This document shows positions 1 to 9,999 of a DNA stretch of 64,000 bases, piece after piece. Under the pieces are notes generated by a model. The model ran no database searches, was not told the DNA's origin, and saw nothing but the letters and a program-made list of their open reading frames with translations. A program made the translations under genes and the position numbers. The stretch covers positions 8,869,413-8,933,412 of the forward strand of contig CM044967.1 in the NCBI GenBank assembly GCA_024516035.1, given 5' to 3'. The DNA is from Bactericera cockerelli. Its lineage: Eukaryota > Arthropoda > Insecta > Hemiptera > Triozidae. Position 1 is the stretch's first letter; each line of letters begins with the position of its first letter.

Positions 1-547
1 CAAAAATTTCTGTATCGGCAAGTCGTGGTCCTTATTTTTTGACTTTTTTGTCCAAAATTTCGGATTTTCTTAAATATCAGAGTCTAATTATAATTAATTA
101 AAAAATATATATAAATAGCCTATGTAAAACAATTATATGCATACACACACAAAATTTCATTAAAATCGGGTGTACCGTTTACGAGATATAAGCGTTTAAG
201 TAAAAAGTTAGTGGTCAGGCGCATGGGCTCTTTCACCAAGAACCGCTAGTACGAATTCGATGAATTTAAAATGGGACCATCTACAGAATGTCTCCTAGAT
301 GTGTGCAAAATTTCATCAAAATCGGTCGAGTAGTTTCCGAGATTTGCGCGTTACAAGGAATCGTTTTAACAGACCGACAGACCGACAGAACGACAGACCG
401 ACAGACAGACACAAAACCAAATTTGCTCAGGAGGTTATGAAACGTCCAGAAATCTGAAAAAAATTGAAATCGGAGCAAAAAAATATTTTTTTTTACAAAA
501 ACGAACACAATACTTCCGATTTCTAATATTAGAAATTTCTCGGAAGT
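1..547 (-). repeat. Dispersed repeat family A, copy 1 (cut by window edge)
   Basis: Minus-strand copy of a family also present at 20916-21455, 34766-35439, 38207-38606 and 55424-56135. The diagnostic parts are a run of short GACAGACC-type repeats (about 370-415), the segment around 'ggtcaggcgcatgg', and a near-palindromic end at about 515-547 in which 'acttccga' pairs with 'tcggaagt'. No open frame is shared between copies, so it looks non-coding or non-autonomous. The superfamily is unknown to me. Confidence 0.8.
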
Positions 548-844
548 AATACGGACCAAAGTGAATGTATATTCTAGTAGGCCAGAGTGAGTAATCTATT
601 TCAAAGCGTCTCGAATGTTCCCATGAGAAATGAATGAAATATTCTACATTTAAAAAAAAGACCTGATATAATTTGTCAACACCTTTTTAGGGACGAATAA
701 AACTTTAAATGGACCTGTATTTAGAGAACTCAAAGGACCGAATTTTTTTCTCTTGTGACCACGTTTCTCTAATTAAGAGGTTATTTTCCCTTAAAGAAAG
801 TTAACTTGGATCTGAAAATTGTTCTCTTATATCCAGATTTGACT

Positions 845-1056
845 GTAATAATAATAATATCGCCTTATTTATACTGCCCGATTAAGACTACTAAAGTCCC
901 ATTATTCCAGCAGTAAGCCCGACATATTATTTTGTGGTAAAAATCCCAAATGGGAGCATAACTTGTCTAGTCTAGTCCCGGCTGAGTATCAAACCCACGA
1001 TCTCTGGAATCTCTGGATTCACAGAGTGCCGCCTTTACCACTGAGCTACCGGGACA
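845..1056 (-). repeat. tRNA-derived SINE, family A
   Basis: On the minus strand the 5' end reads like a tRNA: an A box resembling 'TAGCTCAGTGGTAAAG' and a B box resembling 'GGGTTTGATACTC', closed by a 'GTCCCGG' acceptor-like end. A body follows with 'cccattattccagcagtaag' and an (AAT)n tail at about 848-858. Related copies lie at 4385-4480, 8960-9035, 57662-57830 and 63843-64000. The tRNA fold has extra sequence between the boxes, so it is a SINE head and not a tRNA gene. Confidence 0.75.
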
Positions 1057-1554
1057 TGTAATACACCGAAGATACGGGAATAACGACTCTAATCTGAGAT
1101 GTGATGCTCTGTGAATCTGTGATGGGTGGAAAGTTCAACTTAGTATGCCTATAGTAAATTTATTTTATTTGGCCCTTAATTCGGTCAATATAACTTTTAA
1201 GGCCAAATTATGAACGCCCTCAAGTCTAAAAGTTTAAAACCAATCACAGCGCACTATAGCCCAAGTTGAGGGACAGGCTGGCTTTTATCTTAACACTAAT
1301 CCTGTTTTATAATTTGGCCCTTAGAAGCCTCTTAAGTACCAAGAGACTCGCTTCGGACTATCCAAGATATTTTTAAAATGAAATTCCCAGCCATGTCTTG
1401 GCAAGCCTAGTCGCGCTGTGGATAGAATAACATCACGTTACTTGATGAGAAAATCCTCAGAATGTCAAAGTTAAAAGGAGAATGCCTTCCAGTTCACAAG
1501 CATATTATCATTAAATCTTTTCGCATTCTTTATTTCCCGCTATTTATCTGTTTC
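1057..1554. other. No gene seen; degenerate MITE-like inverted repeat
   Basis: About 1170-1330 holds a decayed inverted repeat with ends like 'ggccaaattatgaa' and 'ttttataatttggccctta'. It resembles the better-preserved element at 16512-16678. Nothing else is recognisable. Confidence 0.45.
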
Positions 1555-1768
1555 AACTGCCTTTCTCTCGATCTCTTCTCTCTATATCTACCTATCTCTA
1601 TCTCTCTCTTTTTTTTCTTTCTCTCTCTTAGTTTCTTTCTTTCTCACTTCCTTTCTTTCTCTCTCTCTCTCTTTTCTTTCTTTCTCTCTTTCTTTTCTTT
1701 CTTTCTTTATCTCTTTTCTTTCTTTCTTTATCTCTTTTCTGTCTTTCTCTTTCTATCTTTTTCTCTCC
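1555..1768. repeat. CT/CTTT-rich microsatellite
   Basis: An almost pure pyrimidine tract of mixed CT, CTTT and TTTC units on the + strand. The open frames across it are low-complexity artefacts. Confidence 0.95.
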
Positions 1769-2754
1769 AAGTGCCTCAAAAATGTCTTTAAAAATCCAAA
1801 AATTAAATAGGCCCAACTTATAAAACAAAATTACAACAAGGCAAGTGAAGACCATCCCTATATCTCTGATGTAATTTTACTTTATAATTTGCCCCTAAAG
1901 CTCCTGTAGAGTTAGTGAGGTTAAATTTATGTATGGACTTCTCTTGAACTGTATGGAAAACCTATGGGTAGGTATATCATACTGTATTTTTGTAAACTTT
2001 ATACTATAATTTTTCTTCTGTACTATCTTCTGTGTACTTATTTGTAATAAAGCTACAACTTATGTTGTGAATGTTGAATAAAAAATATCATATTGTAAAA
2101 ATTTCGGTACTCTAGCTCAGCACTTCAAAATTTATGCATGATCGACTGTGACTTGTGACCGCGTAAACTAGTGTAAAGCAAAGCAAATAGACTCGGTCTC
2201 GTTAGCACTTTTTACTTTCCTTATCCTATAATATGTATCTTGTTTTTATGCAATATTTTTTTTTTTTTTATGTTAAATTATTATATATGGACTCTTTCAG
2301 TAAATATAAGTCCCTCTGAGCACAATATTACAATTACAATATGGAAAGTATTGTATTTTGAAACAGACCTCCCACGAACCGAAACATCCTCACTTTGAGG
2401 ACCGCTGGAGTAGACAGAAGAGCCGAGAGTAACGTTTGGACGATATTGAAAGAAGAAGAAAACAATCAGCTACAAAAATGAAGAACTAAATACCTACAGC
2501 CTTATCATTTGTCGATTCGTTTGTCATTAAACTTGTCCGAGTGCGAGGAATGAAGAAGGAATGTTCTATCTAACTGCGTCACATGATGTGGTTCACGGTG
2601 TGGGTCATTGAGATACCTACATACTACTATGTAGATTGTGAACTGTGTTGAGGTACGTGTGTGCGAGATAGATACACTACTGTGCTGAGAATGGGTAGAG
2701 GTACTAGATTGTAGGTAATACATGTGTACGAGATAGATACTAGGTAGCGATTGT
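1769..2754. other. No gene seen
   Basis: AT-rich sequence with two AATAAA-like signals near 2045 and 2078, which could be the 3' end of a transcript, but I see no coding exon upstream. From about 2600 the sequence grades into degenerate units of the adjoining minisatellite. Confidence 0.4.
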
Positions 2755-4366
2755 TGAATGTATGAGCTTTAGTGTAGAGGTATAGATTGTTAATGTAGAG
2801 TACTAGTTATGAGAGTATACTGTAGTGTAGAGGTACTAGTGTATGTAAGTACAGCTTATGTAGAGGTACTAGCTGTATGTAAGTACTAGCTGTAGTGTAG
2901 AGGTACTAGCTGTATGTAAGTACTAGCTGTAGTGTAGAGTACTAGCTGTAGTGTAAGGTACTAGCTGTAGTGTATAGGTACTAGCTGTAGTGTAAGGTAC
3001 TAGCTGTAGTGTAGTAAGGTATAGCTGTAGTGTAGAGGTACTAGCTGTAGTGTAGAGGTACTAGCTGTATGTAGAAGTACTAGCTGTAGTGTAGAGTACT
3101 AGCTGTAGTGTAGAGGTACTAGCTGTAGTGTAAGGTACTAGCTGTAGTGTAAGTACTAGCTGTAGTGTAAGTACTAGCTGTAGTGTATAGGTACTAGCTG
3201 TAGTGTATAGGTACTAGCTGTAGTGTAGAGGTACTAGTTTGTAGTGTATAGGTACTAGCTGTAGTGTAAAGGTACTAGCTGTAGTGTAAGGTACTAGCTG
3301 TAGTGTAAGGTAAGCTTAATGTATAGGTACTAGCTGTAGTGTAGAGGTACTAGCTGTAGTGTAGAGGTACTAGCTAGTGTAGTGTGTATGAAGGTACTAG
3401 CTGTAGTGTAGAGGTACTAGCTGTAGTGTAGAGGTACTAGCTGTAGTGTAGAGGTACTAGCTGTAGTGTAGAGTACTAGCTGTAGTGTAGAGGTACTAGC
3501 TGTGTGTAAGGTACTAGCTGTATGTAAGGTACTAGCTGTAGTGTAGAGGTACTAGCTGTAGTGTAGAGGTACTAGCTGTAGTGTAGAGTACTAGCTGTAG
3601 TGTAAGGTACTAGCTGTAGTGTAAGGTACTAGCTGTAGTGTAGAGGTACTAGCTGTAGTGTAGAGGTACTAGCTGTATTGTTAGTGTATAGATACTAGCT
3701 GTAGTGTAAAGTACTAAGCTGTAGTGTATAGGTACTAGCTGTAGTTGTACGGTACTAGCTGTAGTGTAAGAGTACTAGCTGTAGTGATAGACACGATAGT
3801 ACTAGCTGTAGTGTAGAGGTACTAGCTGTAGTGTAGAGGTACTAGCTGTAGTGTATAGGTACTAGCTGTAGTGTAGAGTACTAGCTGTAGTGTAAGGTAC
3901 TAGCTGTGAGTGTATAGTACTAGCTATAGTGTAGAGGTACTAGCTGTAGTGTAGAGTACTAGCTGTAGTGTAGAGGTACTAGCTGTAGTGTAGAGGTACT
4001 AGCTATAGGTATAGTACTAGCTGTAGTGTAGAGGTACTAGCTGTAGTGTAGAGGTACTAGCTGTAGTGTAGAGGTACTAGCTGTATGTAGAGGTACTAGC
4101 TGTAGTGTAGAGGTACTAGCTGTAGTGTAGAGGTACTAGCTGTAGTGTAGAGGTACTAGCTGTAGTGTGATCTAGCTGTAGTGTAGAGGTACTAGCTGTA
4201 GTGTATAGGTACTAGCTGTAGTGTAGAGGTACTAGCTGTAGTGTATAGTACTAGCTGTAGTGTAGGTAGTAGTAGAGGAAGTGTATGTAGAGTACTAGCT
4301 GTAGTGTATAGGTACTAGCTGTAGTGTATAGATACTAGCTGTAGGGTAGAGGTCATAGCTGTAGTG
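2755..4366. repeat. Minisatellite, ~20 bp unit, about 80 copies
   Basis: Tandem units with consensus close to 'gtagaggtactagctgtagt'. Units vary mainly in the middle ('gtagagg', 'gtataggt', 'gtaagg') and by single-base loss, so most are 18-20 bp. The unit contains the palindromes GTAC and AGCT. The left edge is degenerate from about 2600. The right edge abuts a SINE fragment. No reading frame persists through the array. Confidence 0.95.
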
Positions 4367-4384
4367 TATAGCCCAACACGTGTT

Positions 4385-4480
4385 AATTTGTGGTAAAAAT
4401 CAAACTTATATTATGCCCCGGCTGGGTTTCAAACCCGCAAACCTACCGACGCATTGACCACTGAGTAGTCGACTGTGCAG
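4385..4480 (-). repeat. SINE family A fragment
   Basis: Shares 'ttgtggtaaaaatc' and a B-box-like 'gggtttcaaacccgc' with the copy at 845-1056. The A-box half is decayed. Confidence 0.55.
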
Positions 4481-4539
4481 TAGACTAACACCGATAAGAA
4501 CAATACTTTCTATAGCTTATGGTAAAAGAAAGTAAAAAC

Positions 4540-4620
4540 TAAGGGCGGAATTAAGAGACGTATTTTCAATACCCCTGTGGCGCTAAGTCACAGATTGCTA
4601 TATAACTAGATTTATCCTAT
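4540..4620 (+). repeat. MITE family B fragment
   Basis: Carries the terminal motif 'taagggcggaattaa' and the internal 'ctgtggcgctaagtcacag' of the complete element at 8671-8804. Confidence 0.6.
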
Positions 4621-6034
4621 AAAATATATAAGACCTGTTTGACTGCTGGAGTAAAGGGACTTTTCAGTCTTACCTCGGCAGTATAAACAAGGTATAGTCT
4701 ATTCTATTCTATTGCGCACTGTGTAAATGGGGAAAAACAACGCTTAGCAGCGACTTGAGATATAGAATTTGTCTATTGATTTTGCCCTAAAATTCACAAA
4801 ATTTCACAATGTGATATGATCTCACCTTAAGTTTGCAAAGTCAAAGTTATGAAATCTATTATTTGTGTAGTCAGTTTTTTTTTTTTTTTTTTTAAGTTTC
4901 CATGTTTTTATATTTCACAATAACATCTTCAACAAACAATGAGGTTATAGCCACTTTCAAAGGATAAAAATCTTGTGCTGAAGGTGGGGGAAAAAAAGTT
5001 ACACGGGTCCAATTTGTTTTTCAAAGAAGGCTCGTGTGAAAACTTGAATACCTCAAGTCATAGAAAAACTATAATTTTTTCTAGAGAGGCACATTAAGGT
5101 ACCTCCTCTCTATTCTGTTGAAGCACATCTCTGTTAGAGTCTGGATGGTCTATGACTAGGGGTGACTAAGAGTTTCGAGTCCTTACGTAAGATTGCTGGA
5201 GAACATTGACCTTAACCTACAGAGAATTTCTAAATTCCAAAAATTCCAATTTCAGTGTTGAACAGTGAAACAAATGATGTAGGTGTAGTTGGCGCACGTA
5301 AATTGTTTTCGCAAAAAGGTTTCAGGAAACATTTTTTTTGAGCGGCACTTAAAGGTGCCTCTCATATGATATAGTTAAGACTCTCTGTTCCACTGGTTCT
5401 TTTTTTTTTTTTTTTTTCTTCTTGTTCTAGAATTGCCTTTTTTTTCCTTTAAATCATTCTGCTTATGGTTATTTACATGTATTTTTCCGGACAATTAGGT
5501 TTCGGAAGATTAGGTTTGTTGGCGTTATGAGTGCCTTGCCATGTATGATAAGAGACCTCGGTTTACACTCGGTTTTTTTTTTTTTTTTTTTTTTTTCATA
5601 ATTGCTCCTTTTTTTTCTTTTAATATCTTTTTGGTTTTATAATTTATTAAAACAATAGTTATAAATAAAATATTTCGTTTTATTTCTCCAGTTCATTTCT
5701 GGTTTTTCAAAAAACAAAACACTAACGAGTTTTTTTGTATGTCATTTTTAGTCATAACTCTAAAACGGTATAAGCTAGAGCTTAAATTTTGATATGTTGT
5801 ACCGGACAGTTTAGGAAACGGTCCATAAAATATTAGAACCCGATCAAGGCCACGGTGTATGTTTAGTTTATGGAGGCCGAAAATGGTCAAATTTATTAAC
5901 CATGTTAAGAATACCTAGATATCATCATCTTATTCTCTCATTTTGCCTTTTCCGAAATCTACTTGGGGTTGACATTGTTAAACCTCTTACTAGGTGAAGT
6001 TGTTTGGTTGTCGCACTTCTGTTTATAATAATAA
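4621..6034. other. No gene seen; T-rich tracts
   Basis: Contains three long poly-T tracts (about 4876, 5400 and 5575) and a segment at 4630-4720 that recurs near 18785-18870 ('ggagtaaagggacttttcag'). Possibly reverse-transcribed repeat tails. No coding exon recognised. Confidence 0.4.
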
Positions 6035-6245
6035 TAACACTCTTAAGTGGAAGGTAACCACCAGGCGAGCTTAGTGCTTAAAGCATTTTCTATCACCTAA
6101 CTCTCAGAGTCTTATTATTATGTGGTCACAAACTCGAATCGATGAGGATAAATTCATGCACTGGGTGGGATTCGAACCAACGGATCCCTAAGCTACCTGG
6201 ATTACCAGACTAGTGCGTTAACCACTTGACTACCAGTGCACTTTT
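6035..6245 (-). repeat. tRNA-derived SINE, family B
   Basis: On the minus strand it starts with a tRNA-like head: an A-box-like 'TAGTCAAGTGGTTAACGC' and a B-box-like 'GGTTCGAATCCCACC'. A body with 'gcatgaattt' and an (AAT)n tail near 6028 follow. A better copy is at 42208-42405 on the + strand and a decayed one at 9725-9880. Confidence 0.8.
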
Positions 6246-6249
6246 CCAC

Positions 6250-7080
6250 ACTTCCCTATTTCGACATTTTCAGGAGATCTATCCGATATGGCTAGCTATT
6301 TCCTAGTGGAAGGCTTACTAATGTGACATAACATACAACCCAATGACTTCAGTAGTAATGTCACCAACTTAATATCGTTTGTGTGGGAAGAGCACTTATT
6401 TGCTGGGGGCAAAAAAACTAAAACACTATACGCCTAAACCACACAAGACTTTAGAACAATAGTATAACAAGTAAGTAGTTTTGTAAACTGCACGTAGACC
6501 TGAACGTTGGTAAATTACCACAAATTCATCTTCTTTTGTCACAATTTTATACTTAAATGAGAATAATGAAAACTTATGATTTTAAAGTTCCAATTTTCGA
6601 TTTACTAATTCATTGAAGAAAAAAAAAATTACAGTTCATGTTTAAGATTACTGTTCAATGTGCATAGAAACAAGAATAGGTACCTATATGTGTAAATATC
6701 TTATTATCAGAATGACATTATGCAAATATTAATCATAAAGAATTCAACAATGATTCCCTATCACGTTGTGTAGAGATAATGAAAAAAACTTGCTATTTCA
6801 TTGCACTCACTTTGCTGTAACCAAGATACAAAATATTCAACAAAATAGTTTTGTATTTTAAAAAGTGGTTCTCAGAATCGCAGGAGGGTCAAAATCATGT
6901 TTTATATATCTAATGCAATACCTGTACTGTACAAGAGCAATGAAAAAATTAACACCTGCCATTTAGGGTTCAAGGCTAAAGGGCATACATAATTAATTAT
7001 TTTTTGATTGTAAGTGCACTGTTTTTTATGCAGTAAAATTGAAGAAAATAGGTAGGTACTAATTTAAGAATCCTAAATTT
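6250..7080. other. No gene seen
   Basis: AT-rich single-copy-looking DNA. No exon, repeat or RNA signature that I can support. Confidence 0.4.
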
Positions 7081-7084
7081 TGGT

Positions 7085-7130
7085 TTAATAAATCAGTATC
7101 AGTATAAACAGAAAAGTGAGAAGTTGTACT
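7085..7130 (-). repeat. Fragment of the hammerhead-bearing repeat
   Basis: Matches the non-ribozyme half of the unit at 54538-54737: on the minus strand it carries 'ATCTAGTACAACTTCTCA' and 'TTCTGTTTATACTGAT'. Confidence 0.75.
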
Positions 7131-7233
7131 AGATGTACAATTATTATTATTCAACAATTTAGATCAATCTTTATTTACAATTTTTTATATACAGGTGCAG
7201 TCAAAAGGAATAATTAAATATAAACAAAGTTTG

Positions 7234-7284
7234 ATCAAGGGTGGTGATAATGCCTTTGGCATTCTCTTCCGCACCACCCTTGAT
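7234..7284. repeat. Hairpin-forming inverted repeat
   Basis: Arms 'atcaagggtggtg' (7234-7246) and 'caccacccttgat' (7272-7284) are perfect complements over 13 bp. The loop contains a second small hairpin, 'aatgcc'/'ggcatt'. A related left arm occurs at about 56196-56215, so this is a dispersed repeat. Confidence 0.75.
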
Positions 7285-7436
7285 AACAGGATATAAAAAC
7301 AGTTGGAAAGTATAATACAAAATATTTACAATTAAAACAAAATTAACAATTAAAATTTGATAAGGGGCGGGGGGGGGGGGTATTAGCAACTTTTATATTT
7401 ATTATTAATCCAAGGTAAACATATATTCTTTTAATT

Positions 7437-7655
7437 TCATCTTAAACGACGTACGACTTTCATGAATACAATGTACATGAATATCAGGACATACCTGGAC
7501 AGCTGTTTCGAGCTTATTTGCTCTCCTCTGCAGGTAATAATATAATAGTTCTGAATATCCATGCCATCAACTAACCTCTCTATTTTAATCAGTATAAACA
7601 GAAAAGTGAGAAGTTGTACTAGATATACATGAATATCAGAAGATAAATATTGCAC
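7437..7655 (-). repeat. Hammerhead-bearing repeat, degenerate copy
   Basis: Minus-strand copy of the element at 54538-54737. The ribozyme part retains stem II (GAGC/GCTC, 7510-7523), GAAAC (7505-7509), the palindromic AGCT loop and the GTC cleavage triplet (7498-7500). Stem I inner pairing is a clean TACCTG/CAGGTA. The invariant core CTGATGA is replaced by CAGAGGA (7524-7530), two substitutions, so it should not self-cleave. The sequence on each side repeats the same unit, as in a tandem dimer. Confidence 0.8.
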
Positions 7656-8042
7656 ATGAGCTAAAAATTGATAAACAAAGTTAAAGTGGTGGACAAAAAC
7701 AATTCACAAGTCTTTATTTTTTCAAAGGGTTTTCTCTACAGGGTGTCTGCAGTAAGGTCCACAAGAAGAATCTGATTATGTGGTTTAAAAAACCCTGAAT
7801 GGAAAAAATGTAGGGGTAAAAGGAACACTATTTTTTTTCGCATTATTTCAAAGATTAACATATAAGATTGCTTCAGCCAAATTTCAGGACATTCAAAGAA
7901 CAAAGGAACCATAAAATGTGAATTTTTGGAATAATTATTTCTTTGTCAGTGTACTAAAACTTCTTTTTCTATTCATTTTATAAAGAAAGGCAGGAATTCT
8001 TTGAAAGCAATTCAGGTACAGTACCTGAGGTGTGGGATTTCT

Positions 8043-8203
8043 ACGCACTTGATGACCAGCATGTTTTTAGAGAGTTCTCCTTTGGGACGGGCAATAATTA
8101 GGCTTCTGTTCCATGGTACATTACAGTTGGTACACCCGGTCCATTCTGTACAGACACACATGTACCTGTACCACAAGTGGTGCACCCAGTCGTCTATGTG
8201 TTA
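8043..8203 (+). mobile_element. MITE family T, CpG-decayed copy
   Basis: Aligns along its length with the element at 42419-42574: 'gatgaccagcatgtttttag' against 'gacgaccggcatggtttttc', and an end 'gtcgtctatgtgtta' against 'gtcgtctaagtgtta'. Most differences are C-to-T or G-to-A at former CpG sites. Confidence 0.75.
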
Positions 8204-8330
8204 AAACCAAACTCCAATAAGAATTCAACACTTTGGAACCACAAAATATTACTATCTAAATCCTACAAACTTACAAACCAAATTTCAAATTCTATTTAGT
8301 TTTAGAACTTTGATTTGGTTGTCAAAAGAT

Positions 8331-8440
8331 TTAGGGCGAAATTAATAGACAAAATTGAGTTCTTAGGGGCATGACTTACAGATTTTTCCCATCGAAGACA
8401 GTACGCAAATCAAGACTAAGAGCCACAGAGGTATTAGTTT
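8331..8440 (+). repeat. MITE family B, partial copy
   Basis: Begins 'ttagggcgaaattaatagac' and contains 'gccacagaggtatta', both shared with the complete element at 8671-8804. The right terminal repeat is not recognisable. Confidence 0.6.
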
Positions 8441-8670
8441 TGCCATTAATATTATCACCAAAAAAAAGTTTCATAATTTTGATGAGTTGGTTCATCAGTT
8501 CTTTTAAGCTCATAAAAACATGAAATGGCAAATTATCATCATCTTGGTGATCAACTGATCATTGTTAATTATTGGATTAATTTGTGACAAACGTGGCAAA
8601 ATTATCAAATATAAAACCTATTCTGTTGCAAATAAGGCGGAATGGATAGTGAAATATTAATTTTTTACTT

Positions 8671-8804
8671 TTAGGTGGAATTAATAGACAACATCAATAA
8701 CTTAAGTCGTTGGTAAGTGTCGATTTTCCCTATCTTACACAGTACGTAATCTGTGACTTAGCGCCACAGAGGTATTACAAAAACGTCTATTAATTCCGCC
8801 CTTA
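8671..8804 (+). mobile_element. MITE family B, complete copy
   Basis: Short element with terminal inverted repeats: 'ttaggtggaattaatagac' at the left and 'gtctattaattccgcccttag' in part at the right (18 or so paired bases). Internal 'tctgtgacttagcgccaca' is shared with the fragments at 4540, 8331, 9883 and 17585. No coding capacity. Confidence 0.8.
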
Positions 8805-8959
8805 GTATCTGAAATAATTAATTAAAATTTTCTTCCATTTTTGTGTACAAAATTGATAAATTCTGACTACTATTTCCTCAACACAAAGCTTACTTGGCAA
8901 AAGTGGTGTCTCAACTTGTACTTTACAAACAATCTGATACAAATAAAATCAAATTATTT

Positions 8960-9035
8960 AAATACTACCCGATTAGGACTAATGAGTCCCATTATTTCAG
9001 AACGAAGCCAAAGATTGATTATCATATGATCAAAA
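8960..9035 (-). repeat. SINE family A fragment
   Basis: Shares 'acccgattaggactaatgag' and 'cccattatttcag' with the SINE body at 845-1056. The tRNA head is absent. Confidence 0.5.
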
Positions 9036-9039
9036 TCCT

Positions 9040-9720
9040 AATATCATATATATTGTTTTCTGACTTCAATAGCTCTGTAACAGTACACATTATACAGAAA
9101 TTCTGGTTAAACTGTTTGATGGAGCTCATCAAATTTAGTATGAATCCATGAGTAACTCAAATGTGAGAAAATCTTGCTTACCACATTTTGCCATTTTCCT
9201 GCAGATAAAATCTCACAAGAAAAAGAGGCATGTTAAAATCAAAGCCTATCCAAAAACAATTAGATAGCACCAAAGCCAACTTGAAAAAAAATTACGTACA
9301 GGCTAACATTAGATCCAAAATAAATAGTAAAGATGCTTCAACTGCACCTAAGGCAACTTTTATGGTACCAAAATTTATTGTTAAATGTTTTGTTTTGTGT
9401 TTTGTTTTTTTTTTTTTTTTAATTGTTAAATAAAAATCTTTTGACAACCAAATTCACACCTTCAAAATGTCTTTGAAGGTGCCATAGGAAACTTTTCAAT
9501 TGAAAGTTCACACGTATAAAATTTCTAAATCAAAAAGAAATGGTATCTTTTGACACTTCAAGAGTACCTTGAAAAAATTAATTCAAAAACTTCAATGAAA
9601 GCTCCTTTGAATGTATCACTTGCAACTTTTATAAACAGTTATTAGATGATATGGCTAAAAAATAAAAATAAATAAAACATATTAAAACATGGAAGATAAA
9701 CACAACATTGGCTGGGCCAA
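9040..9720. other. No gene seen
   Basis: AT-rich DNA with a T tract near 9410. No conserved exon recognised. Confidence 0.35.
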
Positions 9721-9724
9721 CAGA

Positions 9725-9995
9725 AAAGATAATAATAATACACAAGGTTGATGCTCAAAGCACTTTCTATCAGCTAAACCTCAGAGACTAGTTATTTTGT
9801 AGTCAAATAACTCAAATTAATTTGGAAAAATCCATGCATTGGTTGGGATTCCGTCTACAGATCATCCTGGATTGTTTACATCAAGGGTGGAATTAATGGA
9901 CATATTTGTAATATCTTCGTGGAGCTAAGTCTAGATGTGCGTCTTATGGAAAACCAGTGATAAGTTAAGACTTAAGAACTCAATTTAGACTAGTC
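9725..9995 (-). repeat. SINE family B decayed copy next to a MITE B fragment
   Basis: 9725-9880 shares 'caaagcactttctatcagct' and 'atccatgcattggttgggat' with SINE family B. 9883-9995 begins 'aagggtggaattaatggac' like MITE family B. Confidence 0.55.
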
Positions 9996-9999
9996 ATTT

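Noticed and set aside
1462..1855. Open frames rich in Ser/Phe/Leu or Lys/Arg/Glu on both strands
   Set aside because: They are translations of a CT microsatellite.
2755..4366. CRISPR-like repeat array
   Set aside because: There are no unique spacers; the ~20 bp unit is directly tandem in a eukaryotic genome, so it is a minisatellite.
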